DNA of 64,000 nt from Acidobacteriota bacterium. Lineage in GTDB: Bacteria > Acidobacteriota > Terriglobia > Acidiferrales > UBA7541. The stretch spans positions 122,835 to 186,834 of the forward strand of contig JABCZR010000008.1 in the NCBI GenBank assembly GCA_013289585.1, written 5' to 3'. The stretch's first letter is position 1. Every line of letters starts with the position of its first letter. The translations under genes and the position numbers were made by a program. Positions 18,519 to 29,821 of the stretch are shown here, piece after piece. The notes beneath the pieces are model-generated. The model did not search any database, was not told where the DNA came from, and was given only the letters and a program-made list of their open reading frames with translations.

Positions 18519-18519
<1 letters not shown>
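17716..18519 (-). CDS. Oligopeptide/dipeptide ABC transporter ATP-binding protein (OppF/DppF type)
   Basis: 267 residues starting [12 protein letters not shown]. The same frame stays open far upstream, but that part runs antisense-like through the preceding ATPase gene and is not coding. Walker [10 protein letters not shown] at 50-58, Q-loop [11 protein letters not shown], signature [15 protein letters not shown], Walker [13 protein letters not shown] and an H-loop histidine (ISHSLPVV) are all present. The VSALD form and NPRMRV context mark the OppF/DppF branch. Its ATG overlaps the stop of the OppD-type gene (TGATG), so the two ATPases are coupled. No permease or binding-protein gene is adjacent. 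Confidence 0.92.
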
Positions 18520-19490
<971 letters not shown>

Positions 19491-19567
19491 GCGGTCATGA
19501 TAGACATGAAATTCGAAACTCGAAACACGAAACTGGGCTGGATTTCCACGCGCACGAAAACTCGCGA

Positions 19568-20176
19568 CTACCGGGCTGAAAGAGGAATGACGAACTTAAG
19601 CGCGGTGTGCGTCGGAGAGAAGCCGACGACTTTTACATCCTTCAACCCGGCCTTACGGCCGGCGGCGAGCGCGTCGTTTTCGGTGATGAGCATTTGGCCT
19701 TTGGGATAGACGATCCAGAGGGCAGCCGCGCCTTGCATCGACTTTGAGATTTTGGAGACGCTGCCGAGGTCGTCTTTCGAATCGGCTGCGAAGAAGATCC
19801 ATTCCGATTCCGGCGCGACTTTGCCTTTGCTCACGGACTTGGTGAGCTTGCTCAATTCACCGAGAAAGCCCGCGTCGAACTTGCCGAGCAGAGAAACTCT
19901 GGCGCCAGCTTTCACGCCGAGTTTTTCGATGCGCGACTTTGGATGAAGGATTTTGTCGCGCCATTTTTCGGCCGCTGCTCCGAGATAAAATATCGCGAGA
20001 CCATCCGCAGTTTGCAAGCGGAGCTCGCCATCCACCGCTTTCGCGGATTCGATCGTGGAGAAGGGGATCTTCAGCCGGAAATCGCCGCGGAAAAGGATCT
20101 CGCTTGTTTCGAGCAAGGCCTTGCCTTCCGACTGCTGCTTGCCCGACCGGACCTTGCATTTCAGTTCGTTACCCAC
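19568..20176 (-). CDS. DUF3052-like protein
   Basis: 202 residues, probably from a GTG. The C-terminal 75 residues (ALWIVYPKGQMLITENDAL, then GRKAGLKDVKVVGFSPTHTA) match my memory of the DUF3052 pattern; family function is unknown. The N-terminal half is a small beta-rich module (EILFRGDFRLKIPFSTIESA) that could be a PH-like fold, a guess. No signal peptide, so cytosolic. It is 78 bp upstream of the OppD-type gene and divergent from the MFS gene. Confidence 0.7.
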   Translation of the reverse strand: MGNELKCKVRSGKQQSEGKALLETSEILFRGDFRLKIPFSTIESAKAVDGELRLQTADGLAIFYLGAAAEKWRDKILHPKSRIEKLGVKAGARVSLLGKFDAGFLGELSKLTKSVSKGKVAPESEWIFFAADSKDDLGSVSKISKSMQGAAALWIVYPKGQMLITENDALAAGRKAGLKDVKVVGFSPTHTALKFVIPLSAR

Positions 20177-20278
20177 GCCGATGAATCGCTCTTTCCGCCA
20201 ATTTGTCGCGAGGGCGTAACTCTTCGACCGTCGGTCCCGCCCGCCGATGGCGCCCTCGATAGTAAACTATTACGTTCC

Positions 20279-21589
20279 GTGGCGACCACAGTGACAAACC
20301 GGGTGGACTGGAAGCTGATCTGGGCGCAGCGCGGCTTCCGCTATTTTTTTCTCGCGATGTTTGTGTCGCTCTTCGGCAGCGGAATGAACTTCGCAGGCGT
20401 CAGCTGGTACATCCTGGCGGCCACGCACTCGACGGTAAAAGTCAGCTTGCAGGTCATCGTCGTCACGCTTCCCGGGCTGCTCGTTCCCTTCCTCGGCGGC
20501 GTGTTGATCGACCGCTTGGATCGGCGCTACCTGGGCGTGCTGCTGGATATCGTGCGCGGTTTTTTTGTGCTCGGTACAGCGTACATCGCGTGGCATGGCC
20601 ACTTGCAGCTCTGGCACCTCTACGCCATGACGCTGATTACCGGCACGGGCTCCGCGATGTACTGGGCGACCGTGAACGCGCTGGTGCAGGAAGTGATTCC
20701 GCCGAGCCAGTTCACCGGCGCGAATGCCGCGGTGCTGGTCGGCGTGCAGAGCGGCATGCTCATCGCCGGCGCTTTCGTCGGCTTCCTTTACAACACCGCC
20801 GGTATCGCGGGCATCCTGGCGATTGACGGCGCAACCTATTTCGTTTCGGCTTATTGCCTCTATCGCGTGCGGCGCGGATACGTCTCTCCGCGGGAGAGCC
20901 AGAAATATCCGCGGGAATATAGCGAAGCCACGGAAGCGACTGCCGAAGCGCTGGAGACCGGAGAAAATCCGGAAGTCGCCGAGGCGGGCCTCTCGCTTGC
21001 CGTTTACGCGGACATGAAGGAAGGCTTCGCGTATCTGCGCGAACAGCCGCTGGTGATGGCTCTAGGCATCACGCATTCCATCATGATGGCGGGCGTGGTG
21101 AGCGCGAACGTCGTCCTGGTGGCGCTGGCGAACGATATCCTTCGCGCCGGCCCGCGCGGGCTGGGTTTTCTGGAAGCGGGCTGGGCGACTGGCGCGATCA
21201 TCGGCGGACTCATCGCCAGCCAGCTTCCACAAGCGCTGCGCATGCCTCTGTATGTTGCGGCGTGCGCCGGACTCGCAGCCGGGCACATGGCCACGCCGTT
21301 CGTCGCGTTTCTCGCCGGCGCGGTAGTGATGCAAATTTTGTTTGGATTCTGCCGCGCGCTGGGCGGAGTAGTAGCACAGTCTTCGCTGATGACTATCGTG
21401 CCGCGGCATTTCATGGGGCGCACGCAATCCGCGATGGCCATCCTTACGACCGTGGTGCAGCTTTTCATGAGTTTTGCGCTGGGCTGGGTGGCGCAAGGCC
21501 TGGGACTGGTCGTGGCCTACGCGCTGCTGGCCGTGCTCTACACCGGAGCCACGGTTTCCGCCATTCGCGCGCGCCAGCTCTTGCGATAA
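20279..21589 (+). CDS. MFS transporter (MFS_3/EntS-like)
   Basis: About 436 residues with 11-12 hydrophobic segments, beginning VDWKLIWAQRGFRYFFLAMF. Motif-A-like GGVLIDRLDRRYLGVLLD lies near 75, the loop between helices 2 and 3 that marks the major facilitator superfamily. A charged central loop (about 205-245, rich in E, A and T) separates the halves. It is probably an exporter of small molecules; the substrate cannot be told. The open frame runs to 19943, but that part opposes the DUF3052 gene. GTG codons at 20279 and 20291 are the likely starts, and the exact one is uncertain. Confidence 0.85.
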   Translation: MATTVTNRVDWKLIWAQRGFRYFFLAMFVSLFGSGMNFAGVSWYILAATHSTVKVSLQVIVVTLPGLLVPFLGGVLIDRLDRRYLGVLLDIVRGFFVLGTAYIAWHGHLQLWHLYAMTLITGTGSAMYWATVNALVQEVIPPSQFTGANAAVLVGVQSGMLIAGAFVGFLYNTAGIAGILAIDGATYFVSAYCLYRVRRGYVSPRESQKYPREYSEATEATAEALETGENPEVAEAGLSLAVYADMKEGFAYLREQPLVMALGITHSIMMAGVVSANVVLVALANDILRAGPRGLGFLEAGWATGAIIGGLIASQLPQALRMPLYVAACAGLAAGHMATPFVAFLAGAVVMQILFGFCRALGGVVAQSSLMTIVPRHFMGRTQSAMAILTTVVQLFMSFALGWVAQGLGLVVAYALLAVLYTGATVSAIRARQLLR

Positions 21590-21626
21590 GGCTTGGTGTC
21601 GGAGCATTCTTTAGCGCGAGGCTGCC

Positions 21627-22130
21627 ATGGAAATCCGCACGATTGATTCCTTCCTCCAATATTTCAAGAATGTCCGCGAACGTACCATGCGCGTAGCGCG
21701 CTGCATTCCGCCGGACAAGCTGGACTGGAGCTACGCACCCGGAAAATTCACGCTTGGCGATTTGCTGCGGCACATCGCGGTCGCGGAGCGCTTCATGTGG
21801 GCAGAAAACTTGCAAGGTCATAAGAGTCGCTACACCACCCACGGCAAAGAACTGGCCGACGGTTATGATGACGTGATGGCCTTCATGGAAAAGAAGCACG
21901 CGGAATCGATGGAGATTTTTGCAAAGCTAAGCGATGAGGACCTGTAGCGCAAATGCAAGACGCCTGATGGCGCGGAAATCACGAAATGGAAATGGCTGCG
22001 CTTGATGGCCGAGCATGAAATCCATCACCGCGGCCAGATTTATCTTTATCTCGGAATGCTTGGCGTGCCGACTCCGCCGCTGTACGGATTGACCTCCGAA
22101 CAAGTGCGCGCACGAAGCATTACGCAATAG
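21627..22130 (+). pseudogene. DinB-family protein interrupted by an in-frame amber codon
   Basis: The reading frame starts MEIRTIDSFLQYFKNVRE and is stopped by TAG at 21945-21947 after 106 codons. The same frame then continues for 60 more codons to the TAG at 22128 and reads like the rest of a DinB/DUF664 protein (RKCKTPDGAEITKWKWLR, then AEHEIHHRGQIYLYLGMLGV). The HEIHHRGQ block contributes the metal-binding histidine of the DinB four-helix fold and would be lost. One base change (from CAG or TGG) would explain the stop. Real decay, readthrough, or a sequencing or assembly error are all possible. Confidence 0.8.
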
Positions 22131-22152
22131 TAGCCCGGCATGCGGGTTCGCT

Positions 22153-24000
22153 TTAGTTCGAAGAGGGTGCTGATGCTTGCGCCGGCGGAGGAGCTCCTTT
22201 CGAACCGAGGAGATCCACAGCCGCCTGGTAAAGCTTGGCGCGCAACTGGTAGCGTTCATTGGCCCGGGTGATGTAGCGCACAGCGATCTCAACGCCGCCG
22301 ATAACGGGCTTCACGTTGATGGCGGGAGCAGCCGAAAGAGCGCTCATCTGCCGCGAGCTTGCGGCGTTTTGCCATTCTTTTTCGGCAAGTTTGGCGGTCT
22401 CGGTGGTCGCTTCGGCGACCTTTTTTTGAATCGCATCAATCACGGGATAGGGGTCTTGCCCGGTGGGAAGTACGATCTGCAACTCGTCCCACATCCATTG
22501 ACCCGAGGTCGAGAAATTGAAGTAGTGACCCTCGATGGCGTAGCTGTTGGTAAACGTCACGCGCCGCCCCGTCGGATGTCCCGAATCGGTCCAGTTGCCG
22601 GTTTCGAGCAAGACGGTGTGGAACATTCCAAGCTCGACGACTTCGCCGGTTACACCGTTGATTTCCACCCAATCGCCGAGGCGGACTCCGTTTTTGCCCA
22701 TGAGCACGAACCAGCCGAGGAAGCCCACGATGAAATCTTTCAGCGCCACCGTCAGCCCTGCGCCGGCGAGCCCCAGAATCGTTCCCAGCTGGCTCGGAGG
22801 TCCGAAAATCACCAGCAGGATGAAAAGCACCGCGGCCACTTGCACCGATACGCGCGTTAAGGTGCGCATCGTCTCAACCTGCCTGCGATCCAGAGAAGTT
22901 TTGCCGAGCAGCCGTTCGAGCCAGCTATCGAAAAAAATGCCAATCAGCAGAATGAACAGTATGTACGTCAGCCCGATCAGTCCGCCATGAACTACAGTTC
23001 TTTGTTTCGCGGCGACGGCTTCGATCCATTTACTGTAGTTTTCCGCGAGCTGCTTCTGATCGTCAATCCGCTTGTCCAGGGCCGCCAGCGCTTTCGCGTC
23101 CGACGAACGCCGTTTTGTAACCTTAACCAGCGCGCTCGATTCCTCACGGCTAAGCTTTGCGCGCGGTGCGCTGCTTGTCGCAGTTTGTGCCGGGTTTGAT
23201 TGCTCTTCCGCCGGAATTGGATTCTTTTTGTTAGCGGCGATCTGGGCTTCCAGCGCATGGTGCTTTGCCGAAAAGGCTGCCGCAGCGGACTCCGCTTCGC
23301 GCTTGGCCTGCCAAAGTAATAACTGTTTCCGATGGAGCGTCGACCATTGCTGGAACCGGTGAATCAAACCAGCCTGATCGACGGTATTGCTGACCGCGAC
23401 ATGAGTGCTATCCGCGGAGTGCGACGCTGCTTCGTGCTCCTCCACCATCGATTGGATTCGGCCCTTCGGATCTCCGCCGGCGCGGATGAGATCCTGCCTG
23501 GCGTCATCCACTTCGTCCTGGTCCAACTCCAGTTGGGCCTTGGCGACATCGAGCTGGTCATCCAAGGCATCCTTCCTCTCGCCGCTAGCTTTTTCGTACG
23601 CTGCGGTCAGCCGCGCGACCTCCGCTTGATCAACTTCGAGGGCTCTTTCCGCGTGTTGCAGCCGCGCTTGAATCTCGTTGGCCTCAGCGCTCAGTACCGG
23701 TGGGTGTTCCTCAGCGTCACGCACTGCCGCGGCAAAGGCGAGATCCATTTCGTGATCCCCCAGTCGCAGCGCTTCCTCTGCAAAGGGTTGTTCTTCGGAG
23801 CTGGTCGGCATCTGCGCCAGCCGCTGCGCCGTTAACAGTGGCGTTTGATCCACGATAGGCGCTTGCGCTGCCACTCCCATCTGCGCTTTGGCATTGAGGG
23901 CGGGCTGATTCTCGGGCAGTCCCGTGCGGAACAGACCATATGCGACAGCGCCCAGCAGCAACAACACTACAATCCCGGCAATTCTTTGCTTTGGCTTCAT
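22153..24000 (-). CDS. Mechanosensitive channel, MscS family, with long N-terminal coiled coil
   Basis: 615 residues. N-terminal hydrophobic anchor at 8-27; then about 300 residues of charged alanine-rich helix (LQHAERALEVDQAEVARLTA and similar) predicted by eye to form coiled coils in the periplasm; then about three membrane helices at 335-440. The MscS pore motif is visible as GLAGAGLTVALKDFIVGFLG near 425, followed by the beta domain (VRLGDWVEINGVTGEVVELG). It is a channel that opens under membrane tension to release solutes. The large periplasmic extension recalls MscK/MscM-type channels more than short MscS. It is divergent from the DUF1648 gene. Confidence 0.92.
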   Translation of the reverse strand: MKPKQRIAGIVVLLLLGAVAYGLFRTGLPENQPALNAKAQMGVAAQAPIVDQTPLLTAQRLAQMPTSSEEQPFAEEALRLGDHEMDLAFAAAVRDAEEHPPVLSAEANEIQARLQHAERALEVDQAEVARLTAAYEKASGERKDALDDQLDVAKAQLELDQDEVDDARQDLIRAGGDPKGRIQSMVEEHEAASHSADSTHVAVSNTVDQAGLIHRFQQWSTLHRKQLLLWQAKREAESAAAAFSAKHHALEAQIAANKKNPIPAEEQSNPAQTATSSAPRAKLSREESSALVKVTKRRSSDAKALAALDKRIDDQKQLAENYSKWIEAVAAKQRTVVHGGLIGLTYILFILLIGIFFDSWLERLLGKTSLDRRQVETMRTLTRVSVQVAAVLFILLVIFGPPSQLGTILGLAGAGLTVALKDFIVGFLGWFVLMGKNGVRLGDWVEINGVTGEVVELGMFHTVLLETGNWTDSGHPTGRRVTFTNSYAIEGHYFNFSTSGQWMWDELQIVLPTGQDPYPVIDAIQKKVAEATTETAKLAEKEWQNAASSRQMSALSAAPAINVKPVIGGVEIAVRYITRANERYQLRAKLYQAAVDLLGSKGAPPPAQASAPSSN

Positions 24001-24190
24001 AACGCGCTTTGACCCGAACTATATTCTATTACGCAGGGAAGCAATGCGTGCGCCTCAGTTTATTCACTTTCACAATCTGTGCTGTCTTGTTCCCGCAGAA
24101 CCGGAGAGCGCTGTGACTTCCGGAGCACTGGCGGGCGCAGAAAACTTGTGCCTCTACGCCCCCTGATTTACGCTTCCCTTGGGAATATTT

Positions 24191-24712
24191 ATGCAGGATG
24201 TCAGGCTGCCGCGATTGTTGTTCGCCGTCCTCGCTTTGGGGGCGGCGATCTATTTTTCGTCCTACTACGCGCAAATGCCCGAGGTCGTGGCTTCGCATTT
24301 CAACGCGCGCGGTGTGCCAAACGGCTGGCAGACAAAATCAGCCTTCTTCAGTGTCTTTGTAGGCGTAGGAATCCTTGCCGCAATGGTCGGATTTGTTATC
24401 CCGCGGATGATCGCCGCGCTGCCGCCCCAGCTGATCAACCTGCCGAACAAGGACTATTGGCTCTCTCCGGAACACGTCGCGGAGTCCATGCAATTCATGA
24501 GCGTCCATTTTGCCTGGTTCAGCTGCGCACTTCTTGTGGTCATGATCTTCACCTTTGATTACGCGCTCAAGTCCAACCTGCACCCGGAGAACGCGCCTAA
24601 CATCTCGCGCTTGTGGTACGTCCTTGCCGGTTTTCTTCTATTCATGGTTGTGTGGACCGTTGGGATGTTCAAACGTTTTGCCCGGGCGCCTCGACAAGAC
24701 GTCAGGGATTGA
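24191..24712 (+). CDS. DUF1648 membrane protein
   Basis: 173 residues from the ATG at 24191; a TTG four codons earlier is less likely. Three to four transmembrane segments. After the first helix comes PEVVASHFNARGVPNGW, the DUF1648 signature (MPxxVPxHFNxxGxPdgW in relatives). DUF1648 occurs in SdpI-type immunity proteins and other membrane proteins, but the SdpI C-terminal part is not recognisable here, so immunity function is not claimed. The following 30 bp contain a possible TTGACG/TAGGTT promoter for the toxin-antitoxin remnant. Confidence 0.75.
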   Translation: MQDVRLPRLLFAVLALGAAIYFSSYYAQMPEVVASHFNARGVPNGWQTKSAFFSVFVGVGILAAMVGFVIPRMIAALPPQLINLPNKDYWLSPEHVAESMQFMSVHFAWFSCALLVVMIFTFDYALKSNLHPENAPNISRLWYVLAGFLLFMVVWTVGMFKRFARAPRQDVRD

Positions 24713-24743
24713 CGAGGATCGACGCAGAGAATAGGTTTGGCCG

Positions 24744-24940
24744 GTGAAAGTCAGAGACGTCGTTCGCATGCTGGAAGAGGACGGATGGGTGTTGCTGAGA
24801 ACGCGGGGAAGTCATCGTCAAACAAACATCCTGTTAAACTACGACCGGTGACAGTCCCAGGAAAGCCCGGCGACGACCTGGCGCCTGGAACTCTAAACAG
24901 CGTGCTAAAACAAGCAGGGCTGAAATGCGGAAATACTTGA
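24744..24940 (+). pseudogene. hicA: HicA toxin, frameshifted
   Basis: Starts with GTG at 24744 as KVRDVVRMLEEDGWVLLRTR then GSHRQ, which includes the catalytic histidine of HicA mRNA interferases. After GSHRQ the frame is lost and stops at 24849-24851 (35 codons). The rest of HicA is intact one frame over (KHPVKLRPVTVPGKP, then GDDLAPGTLNSVLKQAGLK) and ends at 24940. Inserting one base after 24821 restores a normal full-length HicA (HRQ-x-KHP), so a single-base deletion is the simplest reading. It overlaps the start of hicB as intact hicAB pairs do. Real loss of the toxin and a sequencing error are both possible. Confidence 0.85.
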
Positions 24941-25140
24941 TCGTGATTGAAAAGACTTCAACCGGATTCTCCGCGTATTCGCCGGACTTGGACGGATGTG
25001 TATCCACGGGAGCAACTAGGGAAGAAGTCGAGCGGAACATGCGCGAGGCAATCGCATTCCACTTAGATGGACTGCGCGAAGAAGGACAAGCTGTGCCTGA
25101 GCCCCACACGTACTCCGCGTACGTCGAACTCCCTGCCTAA
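24925..25140 (+). CDS. hicB: HicB antitoxin
   Basis: 71 residues, intact. The partial RNase-H-like fold of HicB is recognisable: YLIVIEKTSTGFSAYSPDLD, then GCVSTGATREEVERNMREAI and AFHLDGLREEGQ. It normally binds and neutralises HicA and represses its own operon. There is no C-terminal ribbon-helix-helix or HTH domain, so this is the short HicB type. Its ATG lies inside the 3' end of the damaged hicA. With the toxin broken, the antitoxin would be an orphan. Confidence 0.9.
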   Translation: MRKYLIVIEKTSTGFSAYSPDLDGCVSTGATREEVERNMREAIAFHLDGLREEGQAVPEPHTYSAYVELPA

Positions 25141-25163
25141 TTACCATCTTCGGGATCTACAGA

Positions 25164-25519
25164 TTGGAAGAAACTACGCACTTATTCCGGCCTGTTGGTG
25201 AGGAGGAATTGAGGCTTATCGCCGGGTCGGGATATCTTGCCTTCCCGTCTCGCCTTTCGGGGCAGCCCATTTTTTATCCTGTGCTCAATGAGGAGTACGC
25301 AACTCAAATCGCACGCGATTGGAACGCGAAAATTCACACTCGAAAGCCGGACACGTTACACGTTTTGCGGTTAAAACAGCGTATCTGTCGCAATTTACAG
25401 TGCAGAAAGTCGGTGGATCACTCCACCTCGAGTATTGGATACCTGCCGAGAAACTGACTGAGTTCAACCAAAACATTGTTGGACTGATCGAAGTCATCGC
25501 GGAATTCCACGATAAATAA
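25164..25519 (+). pseudogene. ADP-ribosylation/crystallin J1-like protein, frameshifted
   Basis: From a TTG at 25164 the protein reads TTHLFRPVGEEELRLIAGSG and QPIFYPVLNEEYATQIARDW, then loses its frame after NAK. The remainder continues in the next frame from about 25332 (HVTRFAVKTAYLSQFTVQKV, then GGSLHLEYWIPAEKLTEFNQ) to a TAA at 25517. Adding one A to the AAAA run at 25329-25332 joins the halves into a protein of about 118 residues. This resembles small proteins annotated 'ADP-ribosylation/crystallin J1', from memory only. A homopolymer deletion could be a sequencing artefact. It ends directly in a terminator shared with rpoD. Confidence 0.75.
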
Positions 25520-25548
25520 AAACGCCCCGAGATTCTCGGAGGCGTTTT
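25519..25548. terminator. Bidirectional terminator between the J1-like gene and rpoD
   Basis: AAAACGCC CCGAGA T TCTCGG A GGCGTTTT: a near-perfect hairpin of about 14 bp with A-run and T-run on its flanks, so it works on both strands for the two convergent genes. Confidence 0.9.
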
Positions 25549-25570
25549 GTATTTACAGGTTCGGATCCTT

Positions 25571-27313
<1,743 letters not shown>

Positions 27314-27719
27314 AAATTCCTCCCGCAAACGCACCCTGTTCCCAAGTCTGGCCGGGCGTGATCGAAACCATGCTCACTGGCAAAGAAACAGGCAGGCTGG
27401 CGCGCTTGGCGCAAACCAAGGGGAAATCTCCCCAGAAGATCGCTCGCAATTTTGTTTGAAGCCCTCTGCGCCGCGCTGCTCGCTCGCCCTTTGCCCCATG
27501 CGTCGCCCGCACTCCGCACGTTAAGGCCCGGCCTTGCCGCCTGTTACACTTCTATATAGATGCGCGCAACAGCAAAACCGTTACTCGCGAAACCCTATTA
27601 CGCTACACGGTTAAGTCCTGCTTCGTCAATGTTTTAATTGGTGGAAATCTGTGGAAGACTCCTGTCCAGTGGCTCATCACGCCGTCGCCCAGGGGCGGCT
27701 ATAGTTTCCATTGACTTCT

Positions 27720-27758
27720 ATTATAGTCAGCGTATCCTATCTCACAGGTAAACCTGTG
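27720..27758 (-). promoter_or_regulatory. Candidate rpoD promoter with palindromic operator
   Basis: A perfect TATAAT on the minus strand (27720-27725). The palindrome CACAGGT-AA-ACCTGTG (27743-27758) covers the position of its -35 region, which is otherwise poor (no TTGACA). This suggests regulator control. The transcript would have an unusually long leader of about 400 nt. Confidence 0.5.
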
Positions 27759-27865
27759 CCGTTCCCCTATGCATTTAGTTTGATTTAGAATTTCGCTATC
27801 CCGTCACCGTTGGCCCCCGCCGGCCAGAGTCCACGGGGCCGCCTTCGCTGCACAGGCAATTCTTC

Positions 27866-27909
27866 TAGAATCAACACTTATGGACGTGCCCGTAAGCGCG
27901 TTGATTCTA
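27866..27909. repeat. Inverted repeat upstream of rpoD
   Basis: TAGAATCAAC at 27866-27875 and its exact complement GTTGATTCTA at 27900-27909, with inner CTTA/TAAG (27877, 27893) that lengthens the possible hairpin. No T-tract follows. Confidence 0.6.
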
Positions 27910-27952
27910 AACCACTTACACGGATGCTAAGACCTTTAGATGCAGCACTTGC

Positions 27953-27985
27953 AAAAAACTGGGGGAGGACCCCGGCCTGACCGGG
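27953..27985 (-). terminator. Probable dnaG terminator
   Basis: On the minus strand a GC hairpin (CCCGG TCAGG CCGGG, with an alternative GGGG TCCT CCCC) is followed by CAGTTTTTT, 60-90 bp after the dnaG stop. The two stems compete and the T-run is slightly displaced, hence the moderate confidence. Confidence 0.55.
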
Positions 27986-28043
27986 CACATCCCTGAGAGA
28001 ATAAACTGGCTGCGCTCCTGGCATTGTCAGCCAGTGCCGACCT

Positions 28044-29810
28044 TCACCTTGCCGCTGCCAGACGCCGCATCAGCTCCTGCTTCTTCTCGAGCAGACCACG
28101 CATCTCGGGGGCCGTGGGGTTCGATTCGATGCTCCGCTGCACGTCCGCGAGCTCCCGCTCCGCCTGCCGATTTTGCAGCGCTTCAATGCAACTCATAGCC
28201 TCTTCCCAGGTCGGCTCGTTGGCCTCTTCGAACAATATTTCAAAAAGCAGCCGGCGGTCGCGCTCGTCGAGCACCGCCGCCACTTCCGTGGCTTGCAGCG
28301 GCTGACCTGCCAGGCTGGCGAGGACCAGCGCCGCAAAAATCTTCTCGGTCTCGAGGCCGTGGTACAGCCGCGCGTTCTGCAATTGCTGGGCAAGTTCGCG
28401 CCGGAAACCCTCTGCCTCCGCCAGCATGCGAATCAGCAGCCGTTCCACCGGTTTCGCGCTACGGCCCATCAATTCCGGCTGTATCTTCAGTTCGCTGCGG
28501 CGTTCCGCGGCGGCTTTGCTCAGCGCAGCGCGAAGCACAGGTTCCTCTAAGCGTAATTGCTGAGCGATCCGCGTGGCCCATTCTGAGCGCAATATTCGAT
28601 TCGGAATCTTTTGGACGTATGGCAAAAGAAAGTTCACGGCATGACGCTTGCCTTCGCCGGTCGTCAAATCCATCTGCCGCGCGCGCGCAATCAAGTAATC
28701 CACGTAGGGCGGCGCTTCCTTCAGCAGCTTTAGATAAGCGTCCTTGCCCTTTTCGCGGATAAACAGGTCCGGGTCGGCTTTTTTGTCGCCCACCGGCGGC
28801 AGCGCCAGCACGCGCACTTCAAAATCCTGCTCGAGCAGAAGCGAAAGCGACCGCTCCGTGGCCGATTGTCCGGCGGCATCCGGATCGTAATTCACGATGA
28901 CACGCCGTGTGAATCTTCCCAGCAGCTTGATCTGCGAATCCGCCAGGCTCGTCCCGCAGCTCGCCACCACATTGCTGATTCCCGCGCGCGCCACGGCGAT
29001 CGCATCCATGTACCCTTCGACCAGAATCGCGAAGTCTTCCCGCCGGATTCCTTCTTTCGCGCGATCCATGTGGTACAGCACGTTGCTTTTCGAATAAATG
29101 GGCGTCTCCGGCGAATTCAGGTACTTCGGCTGATCGTCGCCCAGAGCGCGGCAGCCGAATGCGACAATTTTTCCCGATTCGTTTGAAATCGGGAAAGTGA
29201 TGCGCCGGCGGAACCGGTCGAAGAACCGCCCCGAACTCTGATCGCGTGAAACCAGCCCGGAATCGACCAGCAGTTTTTCGTTGTATTTCGATTTCAAGTG
29301 GCGCAGCAGCAGGTCGCCGCCGCTGGGCGCGTAACCAATGCCAAACCGTGCGATTGCATCTTTATCAATTCCGCGATCCTCGAGATACGCGCGCGCCGCT
29401 TTGCCTTCCAGCGTTCCTTCGAGTTGCTTGACGAAAAAAGACTGTGCCTCGCGGTGCATCTCCACCAGCAGCGTTCGCTGCTGATTCTCCTTTCGTTCTT
29501 CCGGCGAACGTTCCTTCTGCCGCGGAATCGCGATCCCGCATTTTTCCGCAACCACCCGCACGGCATCGGGGAACTCGCACTTTTCCATCTCCATGATGAA
29601 GTTGTAGACGTCGCCGCCTTTGCCGCACCCGAAGCAATAGAAAATCTGCTTGATCGGAGAAACTGTGAAGGAAGGAGTCTTTTCCTGGTGGAACGGGCAG
29701 AGCCCGCTGAAGTCTTTCCCCGTCTTCTTCAGGCGGACGTATTCCCCCACCACGCGAACGATGTCCGCTTGCTGTTTCACTTTATCCGCAAATGATCCCG
29801 CTTCCGCCAT
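28044..29810 (-). CDS. dnaG: DNA primase
   Basis: 588 residues, full length. It lays RNA primers for replication. The N-terminal CHC2 zinc finger has C38, H41, C59 and C62 (CPFH and CFGCG). The catalytic core has the Toprim pattern with ILVEGYMDAIAVARAG near 270 (EGYMD acidic centre) and VNYDPDAAGQSATERS near 315. A helical C-terminal region would contact the DnaB helicase. It is 11 bp downstream of the amidohydrolase gene on the same strand and upstream of rpoD, the remains of the classic macromolecular-synthesis order without rpsU. Confidence 0.97.
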   Translation of the reverse strand: MAEAGSFADKVKQQADIVRVVGEYVRLKKTGKDFSGLCPFHQEKTPSFTVSPIKQIFYCFGCGKGGDVYNFIMEMEKCEFPDAVRVVAEKCGIAIPRQKERSPEERKENQQRTLLVEMHREAQSFFVKQLEGTLEGKAARAYLEDRGIDKDAIARFGIGYAPSGGDLLLRHLKSKYNEKLLVDSGLVSRDQSSGRFFDRFRRRITFPISNESGKIVAFGCRALGDDQPKYLNSPETPIYSKSNVLYHMDRAKEGIRREDFAILVEGYMDAIAVARAGISNVVASCGTSLADSQIKLLGRFTRRVIVNYDPDAAGQSATERSLSLLLEQDFEVRVLALPPVGDKKADPDLFIREKGKDAYLKLLKEAPPYVDYLIARARQMDLTTGEGKRHAVNFLLPYVQKIPNRILRSEWATRIAQQLRLEEPVLRAALSKAAAERRSELKIQPELMGRSAKPVERLLIRMLAEAEGFRRELAQQLQNARLYHGLETEKIFAALVLASLAGQPLQATEVAAVLDERDRRLLFEILFEEANEPTWEEAMSCIEALQNRQAERELADVQRSIESNPTAPEMRGLLEKKQELMRRLAAAR

Positions 29811-29821
29811 GGGTAAGATCG

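Larger units (their letters stand above)
27314..28043. other. 730-bp regulatory gap between dnaG and rpoD
   Basis: No convincing protein gene. Read on the minus strand it holds, in order, the dnaG terminator (27953-27985), a 10-bp inverted repeat (27866/27900), a 16-bp palindrome (27743-27758), a consensus TATAAT (27720-27725) and then about 400 bp of leader before rpoD. An uncharacterised small RNA is possible but not shown. Confidence 0.6.

Noticed and set aside
24179..24712. TTG at 24179 as start of the DUF1648 gene
   Set aside because: The ATG at 24191 gives a complete N-terminus, and nothing supports the four extra codons.
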